Positions 1 through 7,177 of a DNA stretch of 64,000 nucleotides are shown in pieces (position 1 is the stretch's first letter; every line of letters starts with the position of its first letter). A model generated the notes under the pieces. The model was not told the origin of the DNA. It did not search any database and saw only the letters and a list, made by a program, of their open reading frames with translations. The position numbers and the translations under genes were made by a program. Source of the DNA: Denitrificimonas caeni DSM 24390 (GTDB lineage Bacteria > Pseudomonadota > Gammaproteobacteria > Pseudomonadales > Pseudomonadaceae); contig NZ_ATXQ01000008.1 of the NCBI RefSeq assembly GCF_000421765.1, forward strand, positions 94,326-158,325, written 5' to 3'.

Positions 1-39
1 TAGCTAGCGCACATAATCAAAAAAGTGTTAAGAACGATA

Positions 40-433
40 TGCGCATGCCGTACCTTGTTGGTATCGCTGTTCCCTCAACGGGTCATCCTGACCCGATTCG
101 GGGCTGCGCCATCCCTGTCTCCGCTGATCGCGACACCAACAAGATACTCGTTGATCAGTGATGTTGTGTGCGGGTCTGTAGTGCGACTCTTTTAAAGCCA
201 ACATTATGTGTTTACTGCTGCTGGAGTTGGTTTACTCCCAAATGCATACCTAGATAGCTACATGCCTGCATTTTGCGTAGCTGACTCGAACTGCAATAGA
301 GCAAACTCCGCAAATGATCAACGAGTGCTTCGGGGTGGGTGTGGTGAGCGAGTCAGGGATGACGAGCGCCGGAGTTGAACCCAGGATGGTTTCATCGACG
401 GATTAACACTTACCCCGAAGTGCGGTATGCACA
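40..433. repeat. Long inverted-repeat (MITE-like) element, copy 1
   Basis: This is one of two full copies in the window; the other is at 33393-33764. The ends are imperfect terminal inverted repeats: tgcgcatgccgtac at 40-53 against gtgcggtatgcaca at 420-433, 11 of 14 positions pairing. The left arm (40-173) and right arm (289-433) are diverged relatives in opposite orientation: both carry an ATCCCTG core and an end reading actcgttgatca towards the middle. The spacer of about 115 bp is poorly conserved. Short inner hairpins are visible, such as cgggtca/tgacccg in the left arm. It has no coding capacity. It may be a non-autonomous transposable element or a paired REP-like unit; which of these is inference. 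Confidence 0.75.
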
Positions 434-482
434 GACTTGTTTATAAGCTTTAGCAAAACAAAGCAAAGCAGCAGTGGCGATA

Positions 483-615
483 TGCGCAAGCCGTACCTTG
501 TTGGTATCGCTTTTCCCTCAACGGGTCATCCTGACCCGATACGAGGCTACGCCATCCCTGGCTCCGCTTGTCGCGACACTAACAAGGCGCTCATTGATCA
601 GTGATGTTGTGTGCG
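483..615 (+). repeat. Half copy (left arm only) of the long inverted-repeat element
   Basis: The sequence repeats the left arm of the element at 40-173 with a few substitutions. It shares the start tgcgcaagccgtac, the cgggtcatcctgacccg hairpin, the gccatccctg core and the end cattgatcagtgatgttgt. It lies about 50 bp after copy 1 in the same orientation. A convincing right arm does not follow. A taccccgaa-containing stretch near 695-715 may be a worn remnant of one. No gene is visible between here and 865. Confidence 0.7.
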
Positions 616-865
616 AGCACGTAGTACGACAAGCACAGAATTAGCGCGCTTAATAAAATATTCAGACATCTACAGGTGCGCTGCGTGATCAGCTACCCCG
701 AACTAGCAGTCGAGCGCTGAATAAGTGGTTAAGTACAGCTGCTAAAGTATTGAACTAACACACAGTTTTACCTTCTTAAGACGGTAGCCAGTCAATAGGG
801 TCGCCTGTTAACATCAAGGCCTTTGCACCCATGAAAGCCGTAAGGCATAAAGTAAGGACAATATA

Positions 866-1615
866 ATGAAGTTACATCGTTTAGCGGCTTCGGTTGCTGT
901 ATTAAGTCTGGTATTAGCGGGCTGTGATAACAAAGCTGCAGACAGCGCTGACCTAAAAACACCAGCGCAAAAAGCCTCTTACGGTATTGGCTTAAGCATG
1001 GGTAAAAACCTCAGCCAAGAAGGCATGGATGATCTTGATTCACAAGCAGTGGCCTTAGGCATTGAAGATGCATTGGCGAAAAAAGACCAGCGTCTAACTG
1101 ACGAAGAGTTAATGGAAGCCTTTGGTTTCTTACAGGCTCGAGCTCAAGAGCGCATGTCTGCACTTAATGATGCAGCCGCAAAAGCCGGTGCTGATTTCTT
1201 AGTTGAAAATGCTAAGCGTGATGGCGTGCAGACCACTGAGTCTGGCCTGCAGTATGAAGTGGTTAAAAAAGCTGAAGGCGCACAGCCTAAAGTCAGTGAC
1301 GTGGTTAGCGTTCACTACCAAGGCACTCTAGTTGATGGTTCAGTCTTCGACAGCTCTATCGAGCGCGGTGAGCCAGTTGAATTCCCAGTAGGTGGCGTGA
1401 TTCCTGGTTGGGTTGAAGGCTTGCAGCTGATGAAAGTTGGCGAAAAATACAAGTTCTATATTCCAAGCGAGTTGGCTTATGGCGCGCAAAGCCCAACGCC
1501 TGCGATCCCAGCAAATTCAACTTTGGTTTTCGAAGTTGAATTGTTAGACATCGTTGGCCAGCCAGCCGCTGATTCAGCTGAAAGTGATGAGCCAGCAACA
1601 GTGATCGAAGAGTAA
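866..1615 (+). CDS. FKBP-type peptidyl-prolyl isomerase, lipoprotein (FkpA/FklB/Mip-like)
   Basis: The protein has 249 residues. A lipoprotein signal with lipobox LAGC places the lipidated cysteine at position 20, so it should be membrane-anchored in the periplasm. Residues about 30-115 match the helical FKBP N-terminal dimerisation domain (SYGIGLSMGKNL). Residues about 125-232 are the FKBP catalytic domain, with VHYQGTLVDGSVFDSS and the GVIPGWVEGL and IPANSTLVFEVELL segments typical of active isomerases. The role by family is proline isomerisation and chaperoning of envelope proteins. The start has AAGGA eight bases upstream. The gene stands alone and ends in a terminator. Confidence 0.93.
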   Translation: MKLHRLAASVAVLSLVLAGCDNKAADSADLKTPAQKASYGIGLSMGKNLSQEGMDDLDSQAVALGIEDALAKKDQRLTDEELMEAFGFLQARAQERMSALNDAAAKAGADFLVENAKRDGVQTTESGLQYEVVKKAEGAQPKVSDVVSVHYQGTLVDGSVFDSSIERGEPVEFPVGGVIPGWVEGLQLMKVGEKYKFYIPSELAYGAQSPTPAIPANSTLVFEVELLDIVGQPAADSAESDEPATVIEE

Positions 1616-1635
1616 AATCTTCATTGTGCTGTGTA

Positions 1636-1664
1636 AACGCCCTGCTGATGTCAGGGCGTTTTAC
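1636..1664 (+). terminator. Rho-independent terminator of the FKBP gene
   Basis: An aacgccctg / cagggcgtt stem with a six-base loop is followed by a T-rich run, 20 bases after the stop codon. Confidence 0.85.
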
Positions 1665-1851
1665 TTTCTGCATGTTATAACGCAAAAAGCCTGAGCTCAC
1701 TTAGCCTGTATCTATTCCGTGTTTGCTATGAGTTATTGGCAGGCATGAACTAGAGCTCCCGCCTATAATGTATGCGGTGTGTGGTGAGTATGAATTCTCC
1801 AGCGCTGTGGCGTAGTATTGCGCAAGATCTTCAGTCTTTTTGGATAACACT

Positions 1852-2163
1852 ATGAATGTACAAGTGATTGCACGTGACGGTAAACCTGAATATGCAGTGT
1901 TGCCGTGGGAGCAATATCAGCAGCTACTCAAAGATGCTGGTCGCGATAAACCCGTGGTCGAGGCTGCAACAGCCTTAGCTAGTTTAAGAGAACTTAAAGC
2001 ATTGCGTGAGCAAGCCGCTTTGAGCTTGGAAGATGTTGCGCGTGAGGCCGGTATCAGTCCGCACTATTTGCAGATGATCGAAAGTGGTGAGCGTGAAGTC
2101 AGCGATGTATTGAAGCGCACGTTAGCGCGCGCTCTAAAAGTGTCCGGTTGGCAAGATGAGTAA
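1852..2163 (+). CDS. XRE-type helix-turn-helix protein with Phd/antitoxin-like N-terminus
   Basis: The protein has 103 residues from ATG 1852, which has GGA eight bases upstream; an in-frame TTG at 1840 would add four residues but has no ribosome site. Residues 1-30 (IARDGKPEYAVLPWEQYQQLL) resemble the start of Phd/YefM-type antitoxins. Residues about 45-100 form an HTH_3 domain (LREQAALSLEDVAREAGISP, then YLQMIESGER). It probably binds DNA and may control its own operon. It overlaps the next gene by 8 bp, so translational coupling is likely. No toxin of a known family follows, so calling it an antitoxin would be a guess. Confidence 0.75.
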   Translation: MNVQVIARDGKPEYAVLPWEQYQQLLKDAGRDKPVVEAATALASLRELKALREQAALSLEDVAREAGISPHYLQMIESGEREVSDVLKRTLARALKVSGWQDE

Positions 2164-2524
2164 AGCGTTGGGGCTCACTGATGAGCAACGCCGCGGTTTA
2201 TTCAAGCTGTTGGCAGAGGCTCAGCAGCAGCGAACGGTGGTGACGTACCGTCAAGTGATTGAGCAGCTACAACTGCCAGCACCTAGTGTGCGTCGGTTAG
2301 CTTTGGCGCTCGAGCAATTAGCTTGCACAGATCATACACAAGGCTGGCCGTTACGCAGTGCTTTAGTGGTCAGTCAAGCACGACCGGCACATCCGCAATT
2401 GGGCTTTATTCAATGTATGCAACAACTCGGACGCTTTCAGGGTGTCATAGATGAAGCAACTGTGGCAGCTTGGCTAGAGGCTGAGTTGGCACATGTGTAT
2501 CAGTTCAGTTATCCGGAGGTGTGA
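2156..2524 (+). CDS. Conserved hypothetical protein, possible winged-helix fold
   Basis: The protein has 122 residues and I do not recognise its family. It begins inside the end of the HTH gene (ATGAGTAA overlap), and its stop overlaps the region of the next start, so the three genes form a tight operon. A helix-rich stretch with TYRQVIEQL and PSVRRLALALEQL near residues 30-52 resembles a small DNA-binding winged helix, followed by a segment beginning SALVVSQARP that could be a beta-hairpin. There is no signal peptide or membrane segment. Confidence 0.7.
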   Translation: MSKALGLTDEQRRGLFKLLAEAQQQRTVVTYRQVIEQLQLPAPSVRRLALALEQLACTDHTQGWPLRSALVVSQARPAHPQLGFIQCMQQLGRFQGVIDEATVAAWLEAELAHVYQFSYPEV

Positions 2525-2526
2525 AT

Positions 2527-3003
2527 ATGTTATTTGCAAAGTTACGCGCGCAAGCCGGTTATAGCGTTGCACGTAAGCTGTTTAACCAGCGCTGGGCTGT
2601 TGAGAATCCGCGAGTGTGGCAGTGGATGCAAGAACGTTTTGCACGTATGAGCAGTTATGACGATGTGTCTGCGCGAGCGTTCTATGGCCATGTTTTGTTG
2701 CATCGCGGACAAGGTTTAGCCGCTAAAAATGAAGGTTTGCGCTTGCTGCGTTTGGCTGCAGAAGCAGGGGATGCAAAATCCGCTTATCAACTCGGTTTGC
2801 AGGCCTACACTGGTACGCTGAATGAATCTGCGAACGCACTCCAAGCGGCGCATTGGTGGGAGTTGGCTGGGCGTGCTGGACATCCCTTAGCTTTACAACG
2901 TTTATTGGCGTTGTACGAGCAGGGCGGACCACAATTAGTGGCCAGCGCTGAGGATGCAGAGCGCATTAGACGGCAATTGGCGCTCGAGCAGGGCTTAGCT
3001 TAG
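2527..3003 (+). CDS. Sel1/TPR-like repeat protein
   Basis: The protein has 158 residues from ATG 2527, which sits seven bases after GGAGG; the GTG at 2521 overlaps that site and is less likely. Two Sel1-type repeats are visible: GLRLLRLAAEAGDAKSAYQL and, further on, AAHWWELAGRAGHPLALQRL. Such alpha-solenoid proteins are usually protein-binding adaptors. No signal peptide is evident. It is the last gene of the 1852-3003 operon and ends at a strong bidirectional terminator. The partner is unknown. Confidence 0.75.
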   Translation: MLFAKLRAQAGYSVARKLFNQRWAVENPRVWQWMQERFARMSSYDDVSARAFYGHVLLHRGQGLAAKNEGLRLLRLAAEAGDAKSAYQLGLQAYTGTLNESANALQAAHWWELAGRAGHPLALQRLLALYEQGGPQLVASAEDAERIRRQLALEQGLA

Positions 3004-3050
3004 GCTGCAGCAACGTGATCATCAGAGGCATTATTGCTTTTTTATTACAG

Positions 3051-3086
3051 AAACAATTATCCCGCCAATCGGCGGGATAATTGTTT
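3051..3086. terminator. Bidirectional terminator
   Basis: A perfect 16-bp stem (aaacaattatcccgcc and its complement) with loop aatc lies between two convergent genes. It is A-rich on one side and T-rich on the other, so it can serve both strands. Confidence 0.9.
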
Positions 3087-3108
3087 AAGCGTTAAAGTTC
3101 AGGAAAGT

Positions 3109-5199
3109 TTATTGACGGCTGGCGATGGGTATTAAGCTTAACCAATCCAATAAAATACGTCCTGTTTCTGCTAAGTAAGCATCATCTTCAGGTTTGAGTT
3201 TCTTATCTTTTTCGATTTCAGCGACATGGTCGTCTTCGTCATCTTTGATCATGGTTTTTAGCAGGTCTTCACCTTTTTTGCCACGGCGAGCATTTTCAAT
3301 GTCGAGCTGCTTTTTCTCGATTTTAGCGTACTGCGCGCGACGCTCAACTTCGTTGAGACTGACCTCAGTGTCTTGCATTAAACGCTGAGTGAGCGCGAGA
3401 CGTGCACGGCTAAAGACAAAGTCAGGGTCGTTGTCTGTACGTGCATCATGACGTGCTTTGAGTTCGGCAATAAAGGGTTTGAAAGGGTCGCTGCTAGGCT
3501 TTAATGCAGGCTTAATGCTATCCCAAGGCATGGCTTCAGGCAGTGCGCTTTCACCAATTTCATTGATGTCCATATCAGCAGGGTAGCTGATATCAGGAAT
3601 CACCCCTTGGTGCTGAGTGCTTTGCCCAGACACGCGATAGAACTTAGCTAGAGTCAGCTTTAGTTCGCCGTGGTTGAGTGGCTGAATCGTTTGCACTGTG
3701 CCTTTACCAAAGGTTTGTCCGCCAATAATCAAGGCGCGGTGATAGTCCTGCATGGCACCTGCGAAAATTTCCGAGGCCGAAGCTGATAAGCGATTGACCA
3801 ATACAGTCAGCGGACCTTTGTAGAAGACGCCTTTTTGTTCATCGGCTAAAACATCAATGCGGCCATCACTGTTGCGCACCAGTACGGTTGGACCTTGCTC
3901 AATAAATAAACCAGTCAGCTCGGTGGCTTCTTGTAATGAGCCACCACCGTTGTTACGCAGATCAATGACAATGCCTTCCACTTGTTCTTTTTGCAGTTCA
4001 GTGATCAGACGCTTAACGTCACGGGTGGTGCTTTTGTATTCAGGGTCGCCGGAACGGTAAGCTTTAAAGTCTAAGTAGAACGCTGGAATTTCAATCACAC
4101 CAAGTTTGGCCTTGCGACCGTCTTGGTCAAGATGGAGGATCGATTTTTTCGCTGCTTGTTCTTCCAGTTTGACCGCTTCACGGGTCAAGGTCACCACTTT
4201 GCTGGTCTGATCGGTGGGAGCGTTGCTGGCTGGGATAATTTCCAAGCGCACTTGCGAGCCTTTTGGGCCACGAATCAGCTTAACCACTTCATCTAAACGC
4301 CAACCAATCACGTCGACGAGCTCTTTATTGCCTTGACCGACAGCAATGATTTTGTCGGCAGGAGCAACCAGTTTACTTTTTTCTGCAGGGCCCGCTGGAA
4401 TCAAACGAACAATTTTTACGTGCTCATTATCGCCTTGCAACATCGCGCCAATGCCTTCTAGAGACAGGCTCATATTGATGTCAAAATTCTCAGCATTATC
4501 CGGTGATAAATAATTGGTGTGCGGATCATAGGTTTGCGCAAAAGAGTTGATGTAGGCTTGGAAAACATCTTCACTGCGTGTTTGTTGCAAACGCTTCTGT
4601 TGGTTTTTGTAACGCTTGATCAGTAGCGTTTCAATCGCTTTAGGTTCTTTGTTGGCGATTTTTAACCGCAGCACTTCATCTTTTAGACGTTTGCGCCATA
4701 AGTCTTGTAGGGCTTCGTCATCGGCAGCCCATTGTGCTTTTTCACGATCAGTTTCAAACGACTCGTCGATGCTGAAGTCGATTTTATCAATACCTTGGTT
4801 AAGCTCAACCAAAGCATAATCTAAATATTGATCTAAACGCTCGAGCTGGCGTTTATAAATGCTGTAGCCAGGCTTGAGATTGCCGGCCTTAAGGAAGTCA
4901 TCAAATTGTGCTTCCCAAGCGTTAAACGTCTTAATGTCGTTTGCCGTAAAGTACATGCGGGCAGGGTCAAGCATCTTTAGGTAGCCTGCATACATTTTAC
5001 GTGAGCGCGCATCATCGAGCGGCGGCTTACTGTAATGATGACGCTTCAGCAGCTCAACAACGTTAAGGCTAGCTATCATTTGGTCGCGGTCGGGTTGTAA
5101 GTAGTCCCATTGTTGTGCTTTGCTCACTGCATGTGCGGCAGGTAAAGCAGCGAGGCCAATGACTAAAGCCAGGGCTGAACGAGTTAAAGTGTGCTTCAT
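3109..5199 (-). CDS. prc: Tail-specific (C-terminal processing) periplasmic protease Prc
   Basis: The protein has 696 residues. The start chosen is the ATG at 5199, which opens a clear signal peptide (MKHTLTRSALALVIGLAALP, then AAHA); an upstream in-frame extension to 5403 would run into the divergent gene and has no such signal. A PDZ domain lies at about 243-325. The S41 protease core has NNGGGSL, a catalytic Ser at about 474 (SASASEIF) and Lys at about 499 (TFGKGTVQ), spaced as in E. coli Prc. The long N- and C-terminal helical regions are typical of Prc. It degrades SsrA-tagged or misfolded periplasmic proteins and peptidoglycan hydrolases; the P. aeruginosa homologue (AlgO) affects alginate control. 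Confidence 0.95.
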   Translation of the reverse strand: MKHTLTRSALALVIGLAALPAAHAVSKAQQWDYLQPDRDQMIASLNVVELLKRHHYSKPPLDDARSRKMYAGYLKMLDPARMYFTANDIKTFNAWEAQFDDFLKAGNLKPGYSIYKRQLERLDQYLDYALVELNQGIDKIDFSIDESFETDREKAQWAADDEALQDLWRKRLKDEVLRLKIANKEPKAIETLLIKRYKNQQKRLQQTRSEDVFQAYINSFAQTYDPHTNYLSPDNAENFDINMSLSLEGIGAMLQGDNEHVKIVRLIPAGPAEKSKLVAPADKIIAVGQGNKELVDVIGWRLDEVVKLIRGPKGSQVRLEIIPASNAPTDQTSKVVTLTREAVKLEEQAAKKSILHLDQDGRKAKLGVIEIPAFYLDFKAYRSGDPEYKSTTRDVKRLITELQKEQVEGIVIDLRNNGGGSLQEATELTGLFIEQGPTVLVRNSDGRIDVLADEQKGVFYKGPLTVLVNRLSASASEIFAGAMQDYHRALIIGGQTFGKGTVQTIQPLNHGELKLTLAKFYRVSGQSTQHQGVIPDISYPADMDINEIGESALPEAMPWDSIKPALKPSSDPFKPFIAELKARHDARTDNDPDFVFSRARLALTQRLMQDTEVSLNEVERRAQYAKIEKKQLDIENARRGKKGEDLLKTMIKDDEDDHVAEIEKDKKLKPEDDAYLAETGRILLDWLSLIPIASRQ

Positions 5200-5328
5200 G
5201 CTGATTCTTCGTCTGAGTGAGTAATGACGCATTTTAGGCCGCCTAAAGTGTTTACAGTTCCATTGTAAGCTGTATTCATTCAATAAATAGCTACAGTCAA
5301 ACATTATGATTAACAATATGGAGGCACA

Positions 5329-6285
5329 ATGAAAGCATTGCAAGGCAATCAAGGTCGCCCAGAGCTTATTGAATGCGATGAACCACGCTGCGAAGCAGGA
5401 CAAGTACGCATTCGCGTTGTCGCTGCAGGCATTAATCGTGCCGATTTATTGCAAGCAGCAGGTTTGTACCCACCGCCGCCTGGTGTCAGTAACATTCTTG
5501 GCTTGGAATGTGCAGGCATCATCAGCGAGGTCAGTAAAGGTAGTCGCTGGCAAGTGGGTGATCGCGTCTGCGCTTTACTGGCTGGTGGCGGTATGGCGGA
5601 AGAAGTCTGCGTGGATGCGCGCCATGTGTTGCCGGTGCCAGAGGGTTTAAGTTTATTGCAAGCGGCAGCGATTCCAGAAGTGTATGCCACTGCTTGGTTA
5701 AACATATTCCAGTTGGCCAAACTGCAGCCGGGTGAGAAAGTGCTGTTGCATGCCGGTGCTAGCGGTGTAGGTTCGGCGGCAATTCAGTTGTGTAAGGCTT
5801 TTCACAGTCCATGCTGGGTCAGTGTGGGTTCGGCGGAGCGTTTAGCCTACTGCCAAACACTGGGCGCCGAAGGCGGTGTGATACGCGGTGACAATATCGA
5901 TGGTTTGCAGGATTTCGCGCCTTTTGATGTGATTCTTGATCCTGTCGGTGCCAGCTATGCCGCGCTCAATTTGAAAATATTGGGCCTTGATGGGCGCTGG
6001 GTGAATATAGGCTTGATGGGCGGGCGCCGTGCTGAGCTTGATCTAGCACAGTTGCTGAGCAAAAGGGTTCAGTTGATTGGTTCAACCTTACGCAGTCGCA
6101 GTGATGCATTTAAGGGCGAACTGATTGCTCAACTCACTGATAAAGTCTGGCCGCTGTTTAGCAGTGGTGCATTAGACCCGCAGGTGGAAGAGGTGTTTGC
6201 TTGGACCGATGCTGAAGCGGCTTTTGCACGATTGGCAAGCAATCAGGTTAACGGGAAAGTGGTGTTGCAAATTTCTGCTGAATGA
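5329..6285 (+). CDS. NAD(P)H quinone oxidoreductase, PIG3 family (zinc-free MDR)
   Basis: The protein has 318 residues. ATG 5329 follows GGAGG at seven bases. The medium-chain dehydrogenase fold shows a GroES-like N-terminus (AGINRADLLQAAGLYPPPPG, the PIG3 signature) and a Rossmann nucleotide site LLHAGASGVGSAAIQL at about 140-155. The zinc-binding cysteines of alcohol dehydrogenases are absent, as expected for quinone reductases. It probably reduces quinones or related electrophiles with NADPH in the cytoplasm. It is divergent from prc with about 130 bp between the two starts. Confidence 0.9.
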   Translation: MKALQGNQGRPELIECDEPRCEAGQVRIRVVAAGINRADLLQAAGLYPPPPGVSNILGLECAGIISEVSKGSRWQVGDRVCALLAGGGMAEEVCVDARHVLPVPEGLSLLQAAAIPEVYATAWLNIFQLAKLQPGEKVLLHAGASGVGSAAIQLCKAFHSPCWVSVGSAERLAYCQTLGAEGGVIRGDNIDGLQDFAPFDVILDPVGASYAALNLKILGLDGRWVNIGLMGGRRAELDLAQLLSKRVQLIGSTLRSRSDAFKGELIAQLTDKVWPLFSSGALDPQVEEVFAWTDAEAAFARLASNQVNGKVVLQISAE

Positions 6286-6295
6286 GCTGTGGAAA

Positions 6296-6329
6296 ACTGC
6301 AGCGCGCGGCCTAAACAGCGTGCTGCAGT
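6296..6329. terminator. Possible terminator between convergent genes
   Basis: An actgcagc / gctgcagt inverted repeat with a GC-rich inner part lies between the stops of the quinone oxidoreductase and the GDT1 gene. It has only a short T/A-rich tail, so the call is tentative. Confidence 0.4.
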
Positions 6330-6339
6330 ATTATTTGGC

Positions 6340-6909
6340 TTATGCGTACAGTGCTTGCCAAGCGCAATACAGAGCGAAGATAAGAAAGCCTGTAGCAGCA
6401 ATAGCGCGAATCAGTTTCAGCGGTAAGCGCTCAGCGGCAAAATTACCGATTAAGACCACTGGTACATTGGCTAACAGCATGCCCAGCGTGGTACCGCAGA
6501 CCACCATCCAGAAATACTCAAATTGCGCCGCAAGCATCACCGTGGCAACTTGCGTTTTGTCACCCATTTCGGCAATAAAAAAAGCTATCAAGGTTGCCAT
6601 AAATGGGCCGTATTTAACTGCAATATTACCGTCATCATCGAGTTTGTCGGGAATCAGTGTCCACGCAGCAACCGCTAAAAAGCAGGCAGCTAAGAGCCAT
6701 AGCAAAGTCGCTTGGGAAAATAGTTGTGCGACTTGATAACCCACGGCTGCAGCTAAAAAATGATTCGCCAGCGTAGCAATTAAGATGCCGATAATAATCG
6801 GTACGGGCTTGCGGTAACGCGCAGCGAGAAGTAAGGCAAGCAGCTGGGTTTTGTCGCCGATTTCAGCCAGAGTTACGATGCCAGTTGAGATGAAGAGTGT
6901 TTCAAACAT
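6340..6909 (-). CDS. GDT1/TMEM165 (UPF0016) family cation exporter, probably Mn2+
   Basis: The protein has 189 residues with about six hydrophobic segments. It carries both copies of the family signature, EIGDKTQLLALLL near the N-terminus and EMGDKTQVATVML in the second half; the acidic residues in these are the predicted ion ligands. Characterised bacterial members (for example MneA of Vibrio) export manganese across the inner membrane. A yybP-ykoY manganese riboswitch immediately upstream supports that substrate here. The ribosome site AAGG is eight bases before the ATG, just downstream of the riboswitch hairpin. Confidence 0.92.
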   Translation of the reverse strand: MFETLFISTGIVTLAEIGDKTQLLALLLAARYRKPVPIIIGILIATLANHFLAAAVGYQVAQLFSQATLLWLLAACFLAVAAWTLIPDKLDDDGNIAVKYGPFMATLIAFFIAEMGDKTQVATVMLAAQFEYFWMVVCGTTLGMLLANVPVVLIGNFAAERLPLKLIRAIAATGFLIFALYCAWQALYA

Positions 6910-6942
6910 ACAAAAAACCTTAGGGCGGACAGATTAGACAAC

Positions 6943-7130
6943 CATGACACACACAGCCTTGCCACCCGGTAAGGTTATGTATGTCATGGGTCTCGCCAGC
7001 CTAAGTTATGCGCCGTAACTGCATGTGCATAAACCAAGGTGTACACGCCATGATCTGCTGATCAAGTATGTTGACGTGCACGCTATGAAGCATTTCATAG
7101 CCGACTACTCCCCCAAGACGGGGCAATACT
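6943..7130 (-). promoter_or_regulatory. yybP-ykoY manganese riboswitch
   Basis: On the minus strand the leader contains the two conserved halves of the yybP-ykoY aptamer. The first is cttgggggagtagtcggc, the GGGGAGUAG element, around 7097-7118. The second is ggctggcgagacc, the GCCGGAGACC-like element, around 6989-7001. Variable stems lie between them. A long imperfect hairpin at 6943-6988 (catgacatacata.../...gtgtgtcatg) follows and sits just before the ribosome site, which makes it the likely expression platform. Binding of Mn2+ should favour expression of the downstream exporter. The exact aptamer ends are approximate. Confidence 0.85.
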
Positions 7131-7177
7131 AAGTAAAGGCTGTGCTTAAATCAAGACAAACAGCCAGTTCTCTAGCT

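Noticed and set aside
5200..5403. N-terminal extension of prc to 5403
   Set aside because: It lacks a ribosome site, overlaps the divergent quinone oxidoreductase gene and would bury the clear signal peptide that starts at 5199.
6197..6736. 179-codon open frame on the plus strand
   Set aside because: It is antisense to the well-supported GDT1-family gene and overlaps the end of the oxidoreductase; the composition is that of a shadow frame.
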